Shown here: positions 44,849 through 53,280 of the stretch, piece after piece | Layout: each line of letters begins with the position of its first letter | Position numbering within the stretch: the stretch's first letter is position 1 | NCBI GenBank assembly: GCA_964542875.1 | Contig: CAZIWA010000023.1 | Span: forward strand, 1-53,505 | Length of the DNA stretch: 53,505 nucleotides | Direction of reading: 5' to 3' | Origin: CAZGOM01 sp964542875 | GTDB taxonomy: Bacteria > Planctomycetota > Phycisphaerae > Phycisphaerales > Phycisphaeraceae | Made by a program: the position numbers and the translations under genes | Notes under the pieces: model-generated | What the model was told of the DNA's origin: nothing | The model's database searches: none | Seen by the model: the letters and a program-made list of their open reading frames with translations, nothing else

Positions 44849-45808
44849 ATGGCGCTCACCACCCTTCATTCGTTCGCCTCTTCCCAAGACCCGTCCCTCC
44901 TCAACTGGCTGCTGGATTCAGACCCTTCACTCCGATGGCAAGTCTTGCAAGACCTCCAGCACGCCCCCGCGGACATGGTGGCAGCTGAGCGCGCACGCAT
45001 CGCCGTTGAAGGCCATGGCGCAAGGCTCCTCGCGCTCCAGGCGGCCGACGGCCAGTGGGACGGCGCAACCTGGATGTATCCCGGCCGCACCTCAACCTAT
45101 GACACGCTCTCACTCCTGTCCCACCTGGGTTTGGACCCTGATTGCCACCAGGCCCGGATCGCCATCGAAAAAGTCCGCACAAACGCCAACTGGGGCCCCT
45201 GGTTTAATCATTCCCCTTTCTTTGAGGGCGAAACCGAAGCCTGCATCAACAGCCGCACCCTGGCCGTCGGCGCTTACTTCGGTCACGCCTCCGACAACCT
45301 CGCCCACCGCCTCTTAAGCGAACAACTCTCCGACGGCGGCTGGAACTGTTACGCCCCGCCCAGCAGCCGCTCCTCCTTCCACTCCACCATCTGCGTCCTC
45401 GAAGGTCTGCTGGCTTATGAAAAAGCAAAAGGCGCAACACCCGCCACCACGCAGGCACGCCGGCGTGGCGAGGAATACCTCCTCACCCGCCACCTCCTCC
45501 GGACCGCCTCGACAGGAAACGTCATCAACCTCCAATGGACGATGCTCGCTTTCCCCACATACTGGCATTACGACATCCTCCGAGCCCTGGATTACTTCCG
45601 CAGCGCCGGCGCCCATCCGGACAAACGCATGGCCGAAGCCGTCCAGCGCCTGGAAGCAAAACGCAACGCCACCGGCCAATGGCCGCTTGAACACATCCAC
45701 CCCGGCAAAGTCCACTTCGACCTGGAAGACGGCGCAGGCAAACCCAGCCGATGGCTCACCCTCCGCGCCCTCCGTGTGCTCAATTGGTATCACAGCGGCT
45801 CTGTGTAA
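44849..45808 (+). CDS. Alpha/alpha-toroid (squalene-cyclase/prenyltransferase-fold) protein of unknown function
   Basis: A 319-residue protein when started at ATG 44849, which has AGGA seven bases upstream; ATG 44795 would add 18 residues without a ribosome-binding site. Helical repeats with QW-like motifs are visible: LLALQAADGQWDGATWMYPG, LSEQLSDGGWNCYAPPSSRS and LEAKRNATGQWPLEHIHPGK. These mark the alpha/alpha toroid of terpenoid cyclases and protein prenyltransferases. The DxDD acid motif of squalene-hopene cyclase is absent, so it is not a normal cyclase; many such stand-alone proteins are uncharacterised. There is no signal peptide. The next gene is on the same strand but 218 bases on. 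Confidence 0.65.
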   Translation: MALTTLHSFASSQDPSLLNWLLDSDPSLRWQVLQDLQHAPADMVAAERARIAVEGHGARLLALQAADGQWDGATWMYPGRTSTYDTLSLLSHLGLDPDCHQARIAIEKVRTNANWGPWFNHSPFFEGETEACINSRTLAVGAYFGHASDNLAHRLLSEQLSDGGWNCYAPPSSRSSFHSTICVLEGLLAYEKAKGATPATTQARRRGEEYLLTRHLLRTASTGNVINLQWTMLAFPTYWHYDILRALDYFRSAGAHPDKRMAEAVQRLEAKRNATGQWPLEHIHPGKVHFDLEDGAGKPSRWLTLRALRVLNWYHSGSV

Positions 45809-46026
45809 AAACCCTCGCCCCCGATGCCATCGCCCACTTCAACACATCTGTGCAGTTTGATTCCCCGGCAGTTGAATCACCATGAAATAAACTCCTAAAA
45901 ATGCACGGTGCCCGGTATACTGCACATGTACATAGTTCCTGCCTTTCAAACTTCTTTCTCATGCCGTGAGGATTGACTTACGCTCCTCCAACGACATCTA
46001 AACACAAGCAAGTAAAAAACATCCCC

Positions 46027-49000
46027 ATGAGCCTAGGGAAGCCCACAAATCCACCCGCCTCCAGGTCGGCGCCGCTCACCGGCCGTGACGCCGAAGTCAG
46101 TCTGTTGAAGAATCGCTGGGAACAGGCCCAGGACGGCATGGGCCAGGTGGTGCAGATCATCGGCGAACCGGGATTGGGAAAATCACGCCTGGTATCGATC
46201 GCACGCCAACTGGTTGATGAAAGCACTCAGGACACCACACAAGACCCGCCGATCATCGAGTGGCGCTGTTCGCAGCGCTTTGGAAACACCAGCCTCTACC
46301 CCGTCACCGATTTCTTCGACCGCTTGCTCAACTTGAGCCCCGAACAGGCCCCCGGCAAACGTTTTGATCGCCTCGCCGCTCATTTGGATGAATACGGCCT
46401 TTCGCGCCCGGAATCCATTGCCCTGTTCGCATCCATGCTGCTGCTCCCGCTGGAGGGGCGCGGCACGCCGCTTGGCCTCTCCCCTGTCCGGGAGCGTGAA
46501 GCCACCTTCCGTGTTTTACGTGAATGGCTCCGCGTCCAGGCAAAGTGCCGTCCCATTCTGTTCATCATCGAAGACCTGCATTGGATAGACGCTTCCACGC
46601 TGGAGTTTCTCGGTCACTTCCTCGCTGAAGGCTTACAGGACAGGGTCTTGACCCTTCTCACCTTCCGGCCGGAATTTAAAACCCCATGGCCCGCGATGGC
46701 TCACCAGACAAGCCTCGCCCTGGGGCGCTTAACCCGCCGTCAGGTCGGAGAACTGATCCGCAAAAACACAGGCGCCGTCCTCCCCGACGCGCTGGTGGAT
46801 CAAGTCCACCGGCGCACAGGCGGCGTGCCCTTATTCGTGGAAGAAATCACCATGATGCTGCGCGACCCCGGCGCATCCGGCTCCGATGTGGCCAGCGGTG
46901 AAATGCCCGCCACCCTTCAGGACCTGATCATCGCCCGGGTCGACAAAATGACCAGCGACCGCGGCATCGCTCAGCTTGCCGCAACCCTCGGCCGCGAGTT
47001 CAGCCACGAACTGCTCACCGCCGTCGCCGCCACCGCAAAGGTCGACGAGCCCACCCTCCAGGCCGAGCTGGCCAAACTCATCCACGCCGACATCCTTCAT
47101 CAAAAAGGCCTCCCCCCAGGCTGCACATACGCATTCAAACACGCCCTGCTTGAAGACGCCTTGCGCGATGCCTTGGCCCAAAGCCAGCGCCAGCAGTTCC
47201 ACAGGCAAATCGCTGAAACCCTTGAGATGCGCTTCCCTCAGACCGCCTCTGCCATGCCCGAGCTCCTCGCCCATCACTTCAGCGAAGCAAACATGGTCGA
47301 GCAGGCCGCCGCTTACTGGCTCCGTGCCGGCCTGCGTTCACGCGAGCGCTTCGCCAATGTCGAAGCCATCGCGCATTTAAACAGGGGCCTCCAGCTCCTC
47401 CACACCCTCCCCGAATCCCCCTCGCGCGACGCCCGTGAGCTTGAATTCCTCACCCCTCTGGGCACCGTGTTCATCGCCGCCCGCGGTTACGGCGCCGCCG
47501 AAGTCGGCACCATCTTTAAACGCGCCCGAGAGCTCTGCGCCCGCGTCGGCAAGCCCACCGAACTCTTCGCCATCATGTGGGTCGCCTGGGTGTGGAATGT
47601 CGTCCGTGGAGACCTCCGCCTCTGCACGGAGCTCGCCGGCCAGGCGCTCTCCCTGGCCGAGCGCGAGGCCGACCCCGGCATGCTCATGGAAGGCCTGTTT
47701 CCGCAAGCCGTCACCTGCGTTTTCCGCGGAGACTTCACCGCCGCCCACGCCCACGGCACTCGGGCCTTAACGCAATACGATGACCGCGTCCGCACGCTCT
47801 TCTGGGCCGCCATCACAGGCGAGGATTCCGGCGTCGCCCACCGCTGTTACCTCTCTGTCGCCCTCTGGCACCTGGGCAAGCCTGATCAAGCCTTGGCCCT
47901 CAGCGCCGAAGCGGTCGAACTCGCCCGCACCATCGCCCAGCCATTCACCCTGGCCTTCGCGCTGGAGCATCGCGCCTGGCTTTGCAATCAATGCCGTCTC
48001 CCCGCCGAAGCACGCGCCGCCGCGGAGGAGGAAATCACCATCTCCACCCAGCAGGGCTTCGCTTACTGGCTCGCCTCCGCCAATCTCTTCAAAGCGGATT
48101 CCATGGTCCTCCAGGGCCAAGGCCAGCAGGCCCTGCCCCTCATCCTCAAAGGCATCCAGGATCTGCGCGCCACCGGCGCCGGCCTGAATCTCACGTTCCA
48201 CCTTGGTTTCCTTGCCGACGCTTACATCCAGGCCGGCCAATTCGCCGACGCAGCCAGAACGCTCGAAGAAGCCCTCGCCTGTGCGCAAAAAACCGACGAA
48301 CGTTTTTACGAGCCAGAACTCCTGCGCCTCCAGGGAGACCTGCTCCTCGCCCAGACCAACCCCGACGCCGAGGCCGCATTCTGCCGCGCCACCCAGGCCG
48401 CCCGCTGCCAGCAGAGCAAAGCATGGGAGCTCCGCGCCTCCACCAGCCTGGCCCGCCTCCTCCACACTCAGGGTCGCCGAAACGAAGCCCGCACCGCCCT
48501 CACCGGCATCTTCAGCGGATACGAAGAAGGCCTCTCCACCCCAGACCTTCTGGACGCCAAAGCGCTCCTCGACACCCTCGGCAATGAACGCATGCGCCAG
48601 GACCTCGCCGCGGGCGTCAAATACGTCCTGGGCTGCATCCCGCCCCCCATCGATTGCCCCGTCGCCATCGACTGGCGCTACATCCCCTCCTCCAGCCTCG
48701 GCGGCGATACCATCGGCTACCACTGGATCGACTGCGACCACCTCGCCCTTTATCTCATCGACGTCACCGGCCACGGCCTGGACTCCGCACTCCTCTCTGT
48801 CTCCATCACAAACGTCCTTCGCTCCGGCTCCCTCCCCGCCACCGACATGCGCCGCCCCGAGCAAGTCCTCGCCACCCTCAACGACGCATTCCCCAGCAGT
48901 CAGCACGGCGAAAAATTCTTCACCATCTGGTACGGCGTCTACAAACAATCCTCCCGCTCCCTCACCTGGTCCGGCGGCGGACACCACCCCTCCCTGCTCC

Positions 49001-49314
49001 TCTCGCCAGCATCCCCCAAACCCACCCATCTTCCCTCCACTGGCCTCATGATGGGCCTCGCCCCCGCCCAGGACTACCCCGCCGAATCCTGCCAAGTCCC
49101 ACACGACGCCCGCCTGCTCATCTTCAGCGATGGCATCTTTGAAATCCTCCGCAACGGCCGCATCATCTGGAACCTCAACGCCTGCATCGACTACCTCGCC
49201 TCCCGCACCTCCACAGGCGGCGCCCTCATGGACGAACTCCTCGCCCACGTCCGCGAACTCAGCGGCTCCTCCGAGCTCGAAGACGACTTCTCCATCCTCG
49301 AAGCCCACTTCTAA
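46027..49314 (+). CDS. STAND-type ATPase fused to TPR-like repeats and a C-terminal SpoIIE-type PP2C phosphatase
   Basis: A 1095-residue protein from the ATG at 46027; a TTG at 45973 would add 18 residues. After an LTGRDAEVSLL entry motif comes the AAA_16/STAND ATPase: Walker A GEPGLGKS (46-53), Walker B ILFIIEDLHW (177-186). The middle, about 410-850, consists of MalT/TPR-like helical repeats (ALEHRAWLCNQCRLPAEARA, FADAARTLEEALACAQKTDE). The last 235 residues are a SpoIIE/RsbU-type PP2C domain with the metal-binding motifs SLGGDTIGY, LIDVTGHGLDSAL, GGGHHPSLLL, LLIFSDGIFEI and LEDDFSIL. All are intact. The protein would be cytosolic and link nucleotide-driven sensing to dephosphorylation of a target such as an anti-sigma antagonist. 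No kinase or cyclase domain is present. Confidence 0.85.
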   Translation: MSLGKPTNPPASRSAPLTGRDAEVSLLKNRWEQAQDGMGQVVQIIGEPGLGKSRLVSIARQLVDESTQDTTQDPPIIEWRCSQRFGNTSLYPVTDFFDRLLNLSPEQAPGKRFDRLAAHLDEYGLSRPESIALFASMLLLPLEGRGTPLGLSPVREREATFRVLREWLRVQAKCRPILFIIEDLHWIDASTLEFLGHFLAEGLQDRVLTLLTFRPEFKTPWPAMAHQTSLALGRLTRRQVGELIRKNTGAVLPDALVDQVHRRTGGVPLFVEEITMMLRDPGASGSDVASGEMPATLQDLIIARVDKMTSDRGIAQLAATLGREFSHELLTAVAATAKVDEPTLQAELAKLIHADILHQKGLPPGCTYAFKHALLEDALRDALAQSQRQQFHRQIAETLEMRFPQTASAMPELLAHHFSEANMVEQAAAYWLRAGLRSRERFANVEAIAHLNRGLQLLHTLPESPSRDARELEFLTPLGTVFIAARGYGAAEVGTIFKRARELCARVGKPTELFAIMWVAWVWNVVRGDLRLCTELAGQALSLAEREADPGMLMEGLFPQAVTCVFRGDFTAAHAHGTRALTQYDDRVRTLFWAAITGEDSGVAHRCYLSVALWHLGKPDQALALSAEAVELARTIAQPFTLAFALEHRAWLCNQCRLPAEARAAAEEEITISTQQGFAYWLASANLFKADSMVLQGQGQQALPLILKGIQDLRATGAGLNLTFHLGFLADAYIQAGQFADAARTLEEALACAQKTDERFYEPELLRLQGDLLLAQTNPDAEAAFCRATQAARCQQSKAWELRASTSLARLLHTQGRRNEARTALTGIFSGYEEGLSTPDLLDAKALLDTLGNERMRQDLAAGVKYVLGCIPPPIDCPVAIDWRYIPSSSLGGDTIGYHWIDCDHLALYLIDVTGHGLDSALLSVSITNVLRSGSLPATDMRRPEQVLATLNDAFPSSQHGEKFFTIWYGVYKQSSRSLTWSGGGHHPSLLLSPASPKPTHLPSTGLMMGLAPAQDYPAESCQVPHDARLLIFSDGIFEILRNGRIIWNLNACIDYLASRTSTGGALMDELLAHVRELSGSSELEDDFSILEAHF

Positions 49315-49338
49315 AACCCACCAGCCCTCTTCTCCAGA

Positions 49339-49391
49339 TGGCGCAGCACAGCCCGAAGCAGTGCTGTGTCTTGCCCCCGCCAAACAAAAAC
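49339..49391 (+). repeat. 53-base intergenic repeat, copy A
   Basis: TGGCGCAGCACAGCCCGAAG, continuing to CAGTGCTGTGTCTTG and CCAAACAAAAAC, recurs at 49517-49569 with a few changes. Both contain an inverted repeat around GCTGTG. It lies in the stretch 49315-49833, which holds no gene. Confidence 0.75.
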
Positions 49392-49419
49392 CCCCCACCC
49401 TCCTCCCACCAAAAACCCG

Positions 49420-49450
49420 TTAGCCCGACGCGCCAGCGAGGGTCTTCGGG
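49420..49450 (+). repeat. Planctomycete-type intergenic motif TAGCCCGACGCGCCAGCGAG
   Basis: The sequence TAGCCCGACGCGCCAGCGAG followed by GGTCTTCGG resembles short repeats that I recall from many planctomycete genomes. It lies between the two copies of the 53-base repeat. The taxonomic reading is from memory and has not been tested. Confidence 0.45.
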
Positions 49451-49516
49451 CATCAGCCCGACCTCCTGCTCAACCAACAAAAGCCCCACCGCCCCCATCA
49501 ACACCAACCGCCCGGG

Positions 49517-49569
49517 TGGCACAGCACGGCCCGCAGCAGTGCTGTGTCTTGTACTCGCCAACAAAAACC
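49517..49569 (+). repeat. 53-base intergenic repeat, copy B
   Basis: Second copy of the element at 49339. Here the palindrome is longer: CACAGCAC (49520-49527) and GTGCTGTG (49539-49546) are perfect eight-base arms with an 11-base loop. Confidence 0.75.
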
Positions 49570-49664
49570 ATCCCGCCCACCCCAACACCAATCCTCTCCA
49601 CCCGCCCCACCCGCCACCCTCACTTGTGCCCCACGCCTGCCATGATATGTTTGATATATCATTC

Positions 49665-49719
49665 TCAAAGGGCCGACGATGACTACCGACTGGCGCAACG
49701 TCACCTCCGGGCGCGTGAT
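49665..49719 (+). repeat. 55-base contig-end overlap, left copy
   Basis: These 55 bases, beginning TCAAAGGGCCGACGATGACT, recur without change at 49820-49874 directly after the run of N. The copies touch the N run exactly, so they are an assembly overlap and not a biological repeat. Confidence 0.9.
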
Positions 49720-49819
49720 NNNNNNNNNNNNNNNNNNNNNNNNNNNNNNNNNNNNNNNNNNNNNNNNNNNNNNNNNNNNNNNNNNNNNNNNNNNNNNNNN
49801 NNNNNNNNNNNNNNNNNNN
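49720..49819. other. Assembly gap (100 N), probably not real missing sequence
   Basis: One hundred N join two contigs whose ends are identical over 55 bases. The likely true sequence simply merges the two copies, with no gap. Confidence 0.9.
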
Positions 49820-49874
49820 TCAAAGGGCCGACGATGACTACCGACTGGCGCAACGTCACCTCCGGGCGCGTGAT
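49820..49874 (+). repeat. 55-base contig-end overlap, right copy
   Basis: Exact copy of 49665-49719. It contains the ATG (49834) of the following gene; the left copy contains the same ATG at 49679. Confidence 0.9.
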
Positions 49875-51582
49875 CCCCACCCAAACCTACAGCGATCAAC
49901 CCTACATCATCAAAACCGACGACGGCGCCTGGCTCTGCACCGTCACCACCGGCGTCGGCCATGAGGGCGAGCCCGGCCAGCACGTCGTCGCCATGCGCAG
50001 CACGGACCAGGGCAAAACCTGGTCCGCCCCAGTCCCTCTGGAGCCCGCCGACGGCCCCGAGGCCTCGTACTCCGTCATGTTCAAAACCTCATTCGGCCGC
50101 ATCTACTGCTTCTACAACCACAACACCGACCAGCTCAAAAGCGTCAAACGCGAAAACGGCCTCACCTATAAACGCGTCGACACCCTCGGCTACTACGTCT
50201 TTAAATACTCCGACGACCAAGGCAGAACCTGGTCCCCCAAACGCTACAACGTCCCCGTCCGTGAGTTCGAAGTCGACCGCAACAACGTCTACGCCGGCAA
50301 AGTCCGCTTCCTCTGGAATGTCGGCCGCCCCGTCACGCACGCCGGCAACGTCATCATCACCCTCCATAAAGTCGCCGCCATCGGCGAAGGCTACATCGCT
50401 CAATCCGAAGGCGTCTTCCTCCGCAGCCCGAATCTTCAAACTGAACGCGACCCGGAAAAAATTACCTTCGATACCTTCCCCGAAGGCGACATCGGCATCC
50501 GCGCCCCGGACGGCATCGGCCGCATCGCCGAAGAACACTCCCTCGTCACGCTCAGTGACGGCTCACTGTTTTGCATCTACCGCACCGTCGCCGGATACCC
50601 CGCATACGTCATTAGCCGAGATGGCGCCCGCACATGGTCCACCCCTGCTTTCATGGCGTACGCCCCAGGCGGTCCCCTTATCAAGCACCCCCGCGCCGCC
50701 ACCTTCATCTGGCGCTGCCAAAATGGAAAATACCTCCTCTGGTTTCACAACCATGGCGGTCTCCTCCTCCGCGGCAACGGCACCCCCGACATGCCCCCCG
50801 GCAACCCCTTTGACGACCGCAACCCCGTCTGGGTCTGCGCCGGCCAGGAGCTCGACACCCCCCAGGGAAAAACCCTCACCTGGTCTCAGCCCGAAATCCT
50901 GTTCTATCACGACGACATCATGATCCGCATGAGCTACCCGGACCTCGTCGAGGAAAACGGCGAGCTCTTTTTCACCACCACCCACAAAACCACCGCCCAC
51001 GTCCTCCCCGTCGACAAAGCCTTCCTGACCGGCCTCTGGGGCCACTCACACACACCGCCCTCACCCACGCTCGACCACCACCTCACCGGCCCGCAAACCC
51101 TCGACATGCCCAAGCTCCCTCGCTTCACCGATCGCGACCACAGCAAGGCGGACTTCCCCCAAAAACAAATGCGCACCGGCCTCACCCTCTCGCTCGACGT
51201 CACCGTCCTCGACGCCAAATCCCAGCCCATTCTCTTCGACACCATGACCCCGGACGGACGCGGCATCTGCCTCCGCGCCCTCCCCGACAACCGCGCAGAA
51301 CTCACCCTCAGCGACGGGCGAACCATCACCCAATGGTCCTCCGACATCGGCTCCCTGCCTCAAGGCAAAGCCAGCAAGCTCACCGCCATCATCGACGCCG
51401 GCCCCAACATCATTCAATTCATCATCGACGCAAAACCCTCTCTCGGCGGCGATCAACGCCAATTCGGCTGGGGCCGCTTAAACCCAAATCTCACCACCCC
51501 CGCCGGCTCCACCCGCGCCCGCATCTCCCCCGACCCCGGCGCCACCGTCACCCGCATCCGCATCTTCCCCCAAGCCCTCAAA
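49834..51582 (+). CDS. Sialidase-like propeller protein with C-terminal LamG-like domain (3' end in gap)
   Basis: From MTTDWRNVTS the protein has at least 583 residues before the frame enters the second N run. It is a sialidase-fold propeller with Asp boxes STDQGKTW, SDDQGRTW and SRDGARTW, and with long insertions between blades (VREFEVDRNNVYAGKVRFLW, RIAEEHSLVTLSDGSLFCIY). From about 430 a LamG-like sandwich follows (GLTLSLDVTVLDAKSQPILF, ELTLSDGRTITQW, NIIQFIIDAKPSLGG). No signal peptide is present. The last residues before the gap (TRIRIFPQALK) look close to the natural end, so little is missing. It is 519 bases downstream of the ATPase-phosphatase gene in the sequence as given, about 364 if the false gap is removed. 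Confidence 0.75.
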
Positions 51583-51682
51583 NNNNNNNNNNNNNNNNNN
51601 NNNNNNNNNNNNNNNNNNNNNNNNNNNNNNNNNNNNNNNNNNNNNNNNNNNNNNNNNNNNNNNNNNNNNNNNNNNNNNNNNN
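51583..51682. other. Assembly gap (100 N) without end overlap
   Basis: Unlike the first gap, the flanks share no sequence, so bases are truly missing or the order of contigs is uncertain. The 3' end of the sialidase-like gene falls here. Confidence 0.9.
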
Positions 51683-51710
51683 TGAATATTCCAGGGAGCC
51701 GTCTTTTAAG

Positions 51711-51765
51711 AAGGGGCTGTCCTAGGAGATTGCGGCTCGCCGCGACTCTTTTAGGACAGCCCCTT
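51711..51765. repeat. Long hairpin with nested stem, overlapping the stop codon of the TolC-family gene
   Basis: AAGGGGCTGTCCTA (51711-51724) and TAGGACAGCCCCTT (51752-51765) are perfect 14-base arms; the loop has a second stem GCGGC-TC-GCCGC. The right arm covers the last bases of the gene ending at 51764. It may serve as a terminator, or be a repeat placed next to a contig end; such repeats commonly break assemblies. Confidence 0.75.
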
Positions 51766-53134
51766 AAAAATAACCCCCCATCGCCTGCTTCAGCTCGATC
51801 CGCGCCACCTCCGCCTCATACTGCGCCTGAATCAACCCCATATGGGCTTCCAGCAGCGCCACCCGTGCCCCCAGCACATCCAGCAAATTCGCATCTCCCG
51901 TGTCAAACGCAGACCGCTTCAGCACCAGGGTCGATTCTGCCAGCGGCACCACCTGGCTCCGTTGAAACCCCGCCAGCAGTTGCCGCGAATCAAATGCCAC
52001 CCACGCCTGCCGGATCTGAAGCGTTGCCTGTTCCACCACGGCCTGCCGCATCGCCTCTTCCCGTTCCTGTGCCGCCTTGGCCGCCGCGATCCGCGCCTGT
52101 CCCTGGTCAAAAATCGGCAACTCGATCGTCCCCGCCGGCCCGACGGTTCTCATGCTGTCGTCTTTTTGATACTCCACACCAACGGACATTTCCGGTATCG
52201 CCTTGTTCTTGGCCAGCGCCACATCATTGGCCGCCGCCGTCGCCGCCCATCGCGCCGCCTGCACATCCAGCCGCCGCCCAAGCCCCACGGAAAGCGTCTT
52301 CGTTTCATCCGCAGCTTCCAGCGTCTCAAGCGTCGCCCGCTCCGCGATAAACTCCGCCGATGCCCCCGCCGTGCCCATCGCCTCCAGCAGTTTGCGCTTG
52401 CTGTCGGCCAATTCCGCCTCTGCCTGTTGGCGCTCCAGCGCGGCGCGCAACGCCTGCGCCTTGATGGCGTTCATCTCCAGCGCATCGCCCGCACCCGTAT
52501 CAAACCGGTCTTTGCCTGCCCGCGCCATCTCTTCCAGCAGCTTCGCCTTCTCTTGAAGCTGGGCCATCACATCCTGCCGGTAAACCACCTGCCGATGCAG
52601 CCGCTCCACCGCGCCTGCGGTTTCCAGCGTGTTAAACGCCGCCCGCACGATCATCTGCTGAAGCTGGGCATGGGCGATCGCCTGTTTGTCCCCCCGCTGC
52701 CACAGCGCCGAAAGCGACTGCGTAAGCGATGCCATCGCAAAACCGATTCCCCCATCGGAAGCAAAACCCACGCTGCCGTACAGCGAAGGGTTCGGCAGCA
52801 CCCCTGCCTGCACATACTGCGCTTGCGCCTCCCGTATCCGCGCCAGGTCTGCCGCAATGGCCGGGCTCCGCCCGATCGCAATCGCCACCGCCTGCCCCTG
52901 CGTCAGCGTCTTCCCCTCCAGCATCAGCGGCTCTCCCGCATCCCCTCCAGGCCGCGCACCAGGCACGCCTTGGCGCACCAGCACCGCGGACGCCTCCAGG
53001 CTCGCCCCCGGGTCCGGCGTTGATGAACACCCCCCCGCCGCCAGCAGCAAAGCCAGCCCGGCCGCACACATCTCCCATATGAATCGATGCCGTCGCCATG
53101 GATCACTGCGGCATGTGTTCTGATGTTCACGCAT
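51764..53134 (-). CDS. TolC-family outer-membrane efflux lipoprotein
   Basis: A 456-residue outer-membrane factor. A lipoprotein signal (CAAGLALLLAAGGC) ends in a lipobox cysteine at residue 36. The mature protein begins with the TolC-type LTQGQAVAIAIGRSPAIAAD and shows the two-fold repeat of long coiled-coil helices and strands typical of the family (QAGVLPNPSLYGSVGF for the first half, KNKAIPEMSVGVEYQKDD with GPAGTIELPIFDQGQARIAA for the second). It ends with LLDVLGARVALLEAHMGLIQ. It would form the outer channel of an RND or ABC efflux system. Partner genes are not in the window, but the Cys-rich protein upstream is of a kind found with metal-efflux genes. Confidence 0.88.
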   Translation of the reverse strand: MREHQNTCRSDPWRRHRFIWEMCAAGLALLLAAGGCSSTPDPGASLEASAVLVRQGVPGARPGGDAGEPLMLEGKTLTQGQAVAIAIGRSPAIAADLARIREAQAQYVQAGVLPNPSLYGSVGFASDGGIGFAMASLTQSLSALWQRGDKQAIAHAQLQQMIVRAAFNTLETAGAVERLHRQVVYRQDVMAQLQEKAKLLEEMARAGKDRFDTGAGDALEMNAIKAQALRAALERQQAEAELADSKRKLLEAMGTAGASAEFIAERATLETLEAADETKTLSVGLGRRLDVQAARWAATAAANDVALAKNKAIPEMSVGVEYQKDDSMRTVGPAGTIELPIFDQGQARIAAAKAAQEREEAMRQAVVEQATLQIRQAWVAFDSRQLLAGFQRSQVVPLAESTLVLKRSAFDTGDANLLDVLGARVALLEAHMGLIQAQYEAEVARIELKQAMGGYF

Positions 53135-53205
53135 TGGATACTTTCTGTGCCCCAGCGGGGCAAGCGGTTGTAGCCCCGGGTCAAGAATAATTTGATCGCG
53201 TCTTG

Positions 53206-53236
53206 TTTTTCAACACCCTCGATGGGTGTTGAAAAA
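53206..53236. terminator. Palindrome between two minus-strand genes, possible terminator
   Basis: TTTTTCAACACCC (53206-53218) and GGGTGTTGAAAAA (53224-53236) are perfect 13-base arms with a TCGAT loop. The U-rich part is inside the stem rather than after it, so it could be a terminator in either direction or a repeat of the CGACCC-GGGTCG kind seen at 44667. Confidence 0.55.
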
Positions 53237-53280
53237 TCTCCTCTGCATTACAGGCAACGTGTCTTTCAATCGCTCCGTTC

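Noticed and set aside
44849..45808. Squalene-hopene cyclase
   Set aside because: Only the toroid fold and QW-like repeats are present; the catalytic DxDD motif is missing and the protein is half the normal length.
45916..45921. TATACT as a promoter -10 for the ATPase-phosphatase gene
   Set aside because: No acceptable -35 hexamer at 16-18 bases upstream.
47767..49398. 543-codon open frame opposite the ATPase-phosphatase gene
   Set aside because: Gly/Glu/Val-rich composition typical of the antisense of GC-rich genes; the PP2C motifs are on the plus strand.
49366..52350. 994-codon frame spanning both N runs
   Set aside because: It is created by N runs that keep the frame open. The real gene starts at 49834; the part after the second gap is antisense to the TolC-family gene.
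51842..53023. 393-codon open frame opposite the TolC-family gene
   Set aside because: Arg/His/Leu-rich antisense frame; the minus strand encodes a full outer-membrane factor.
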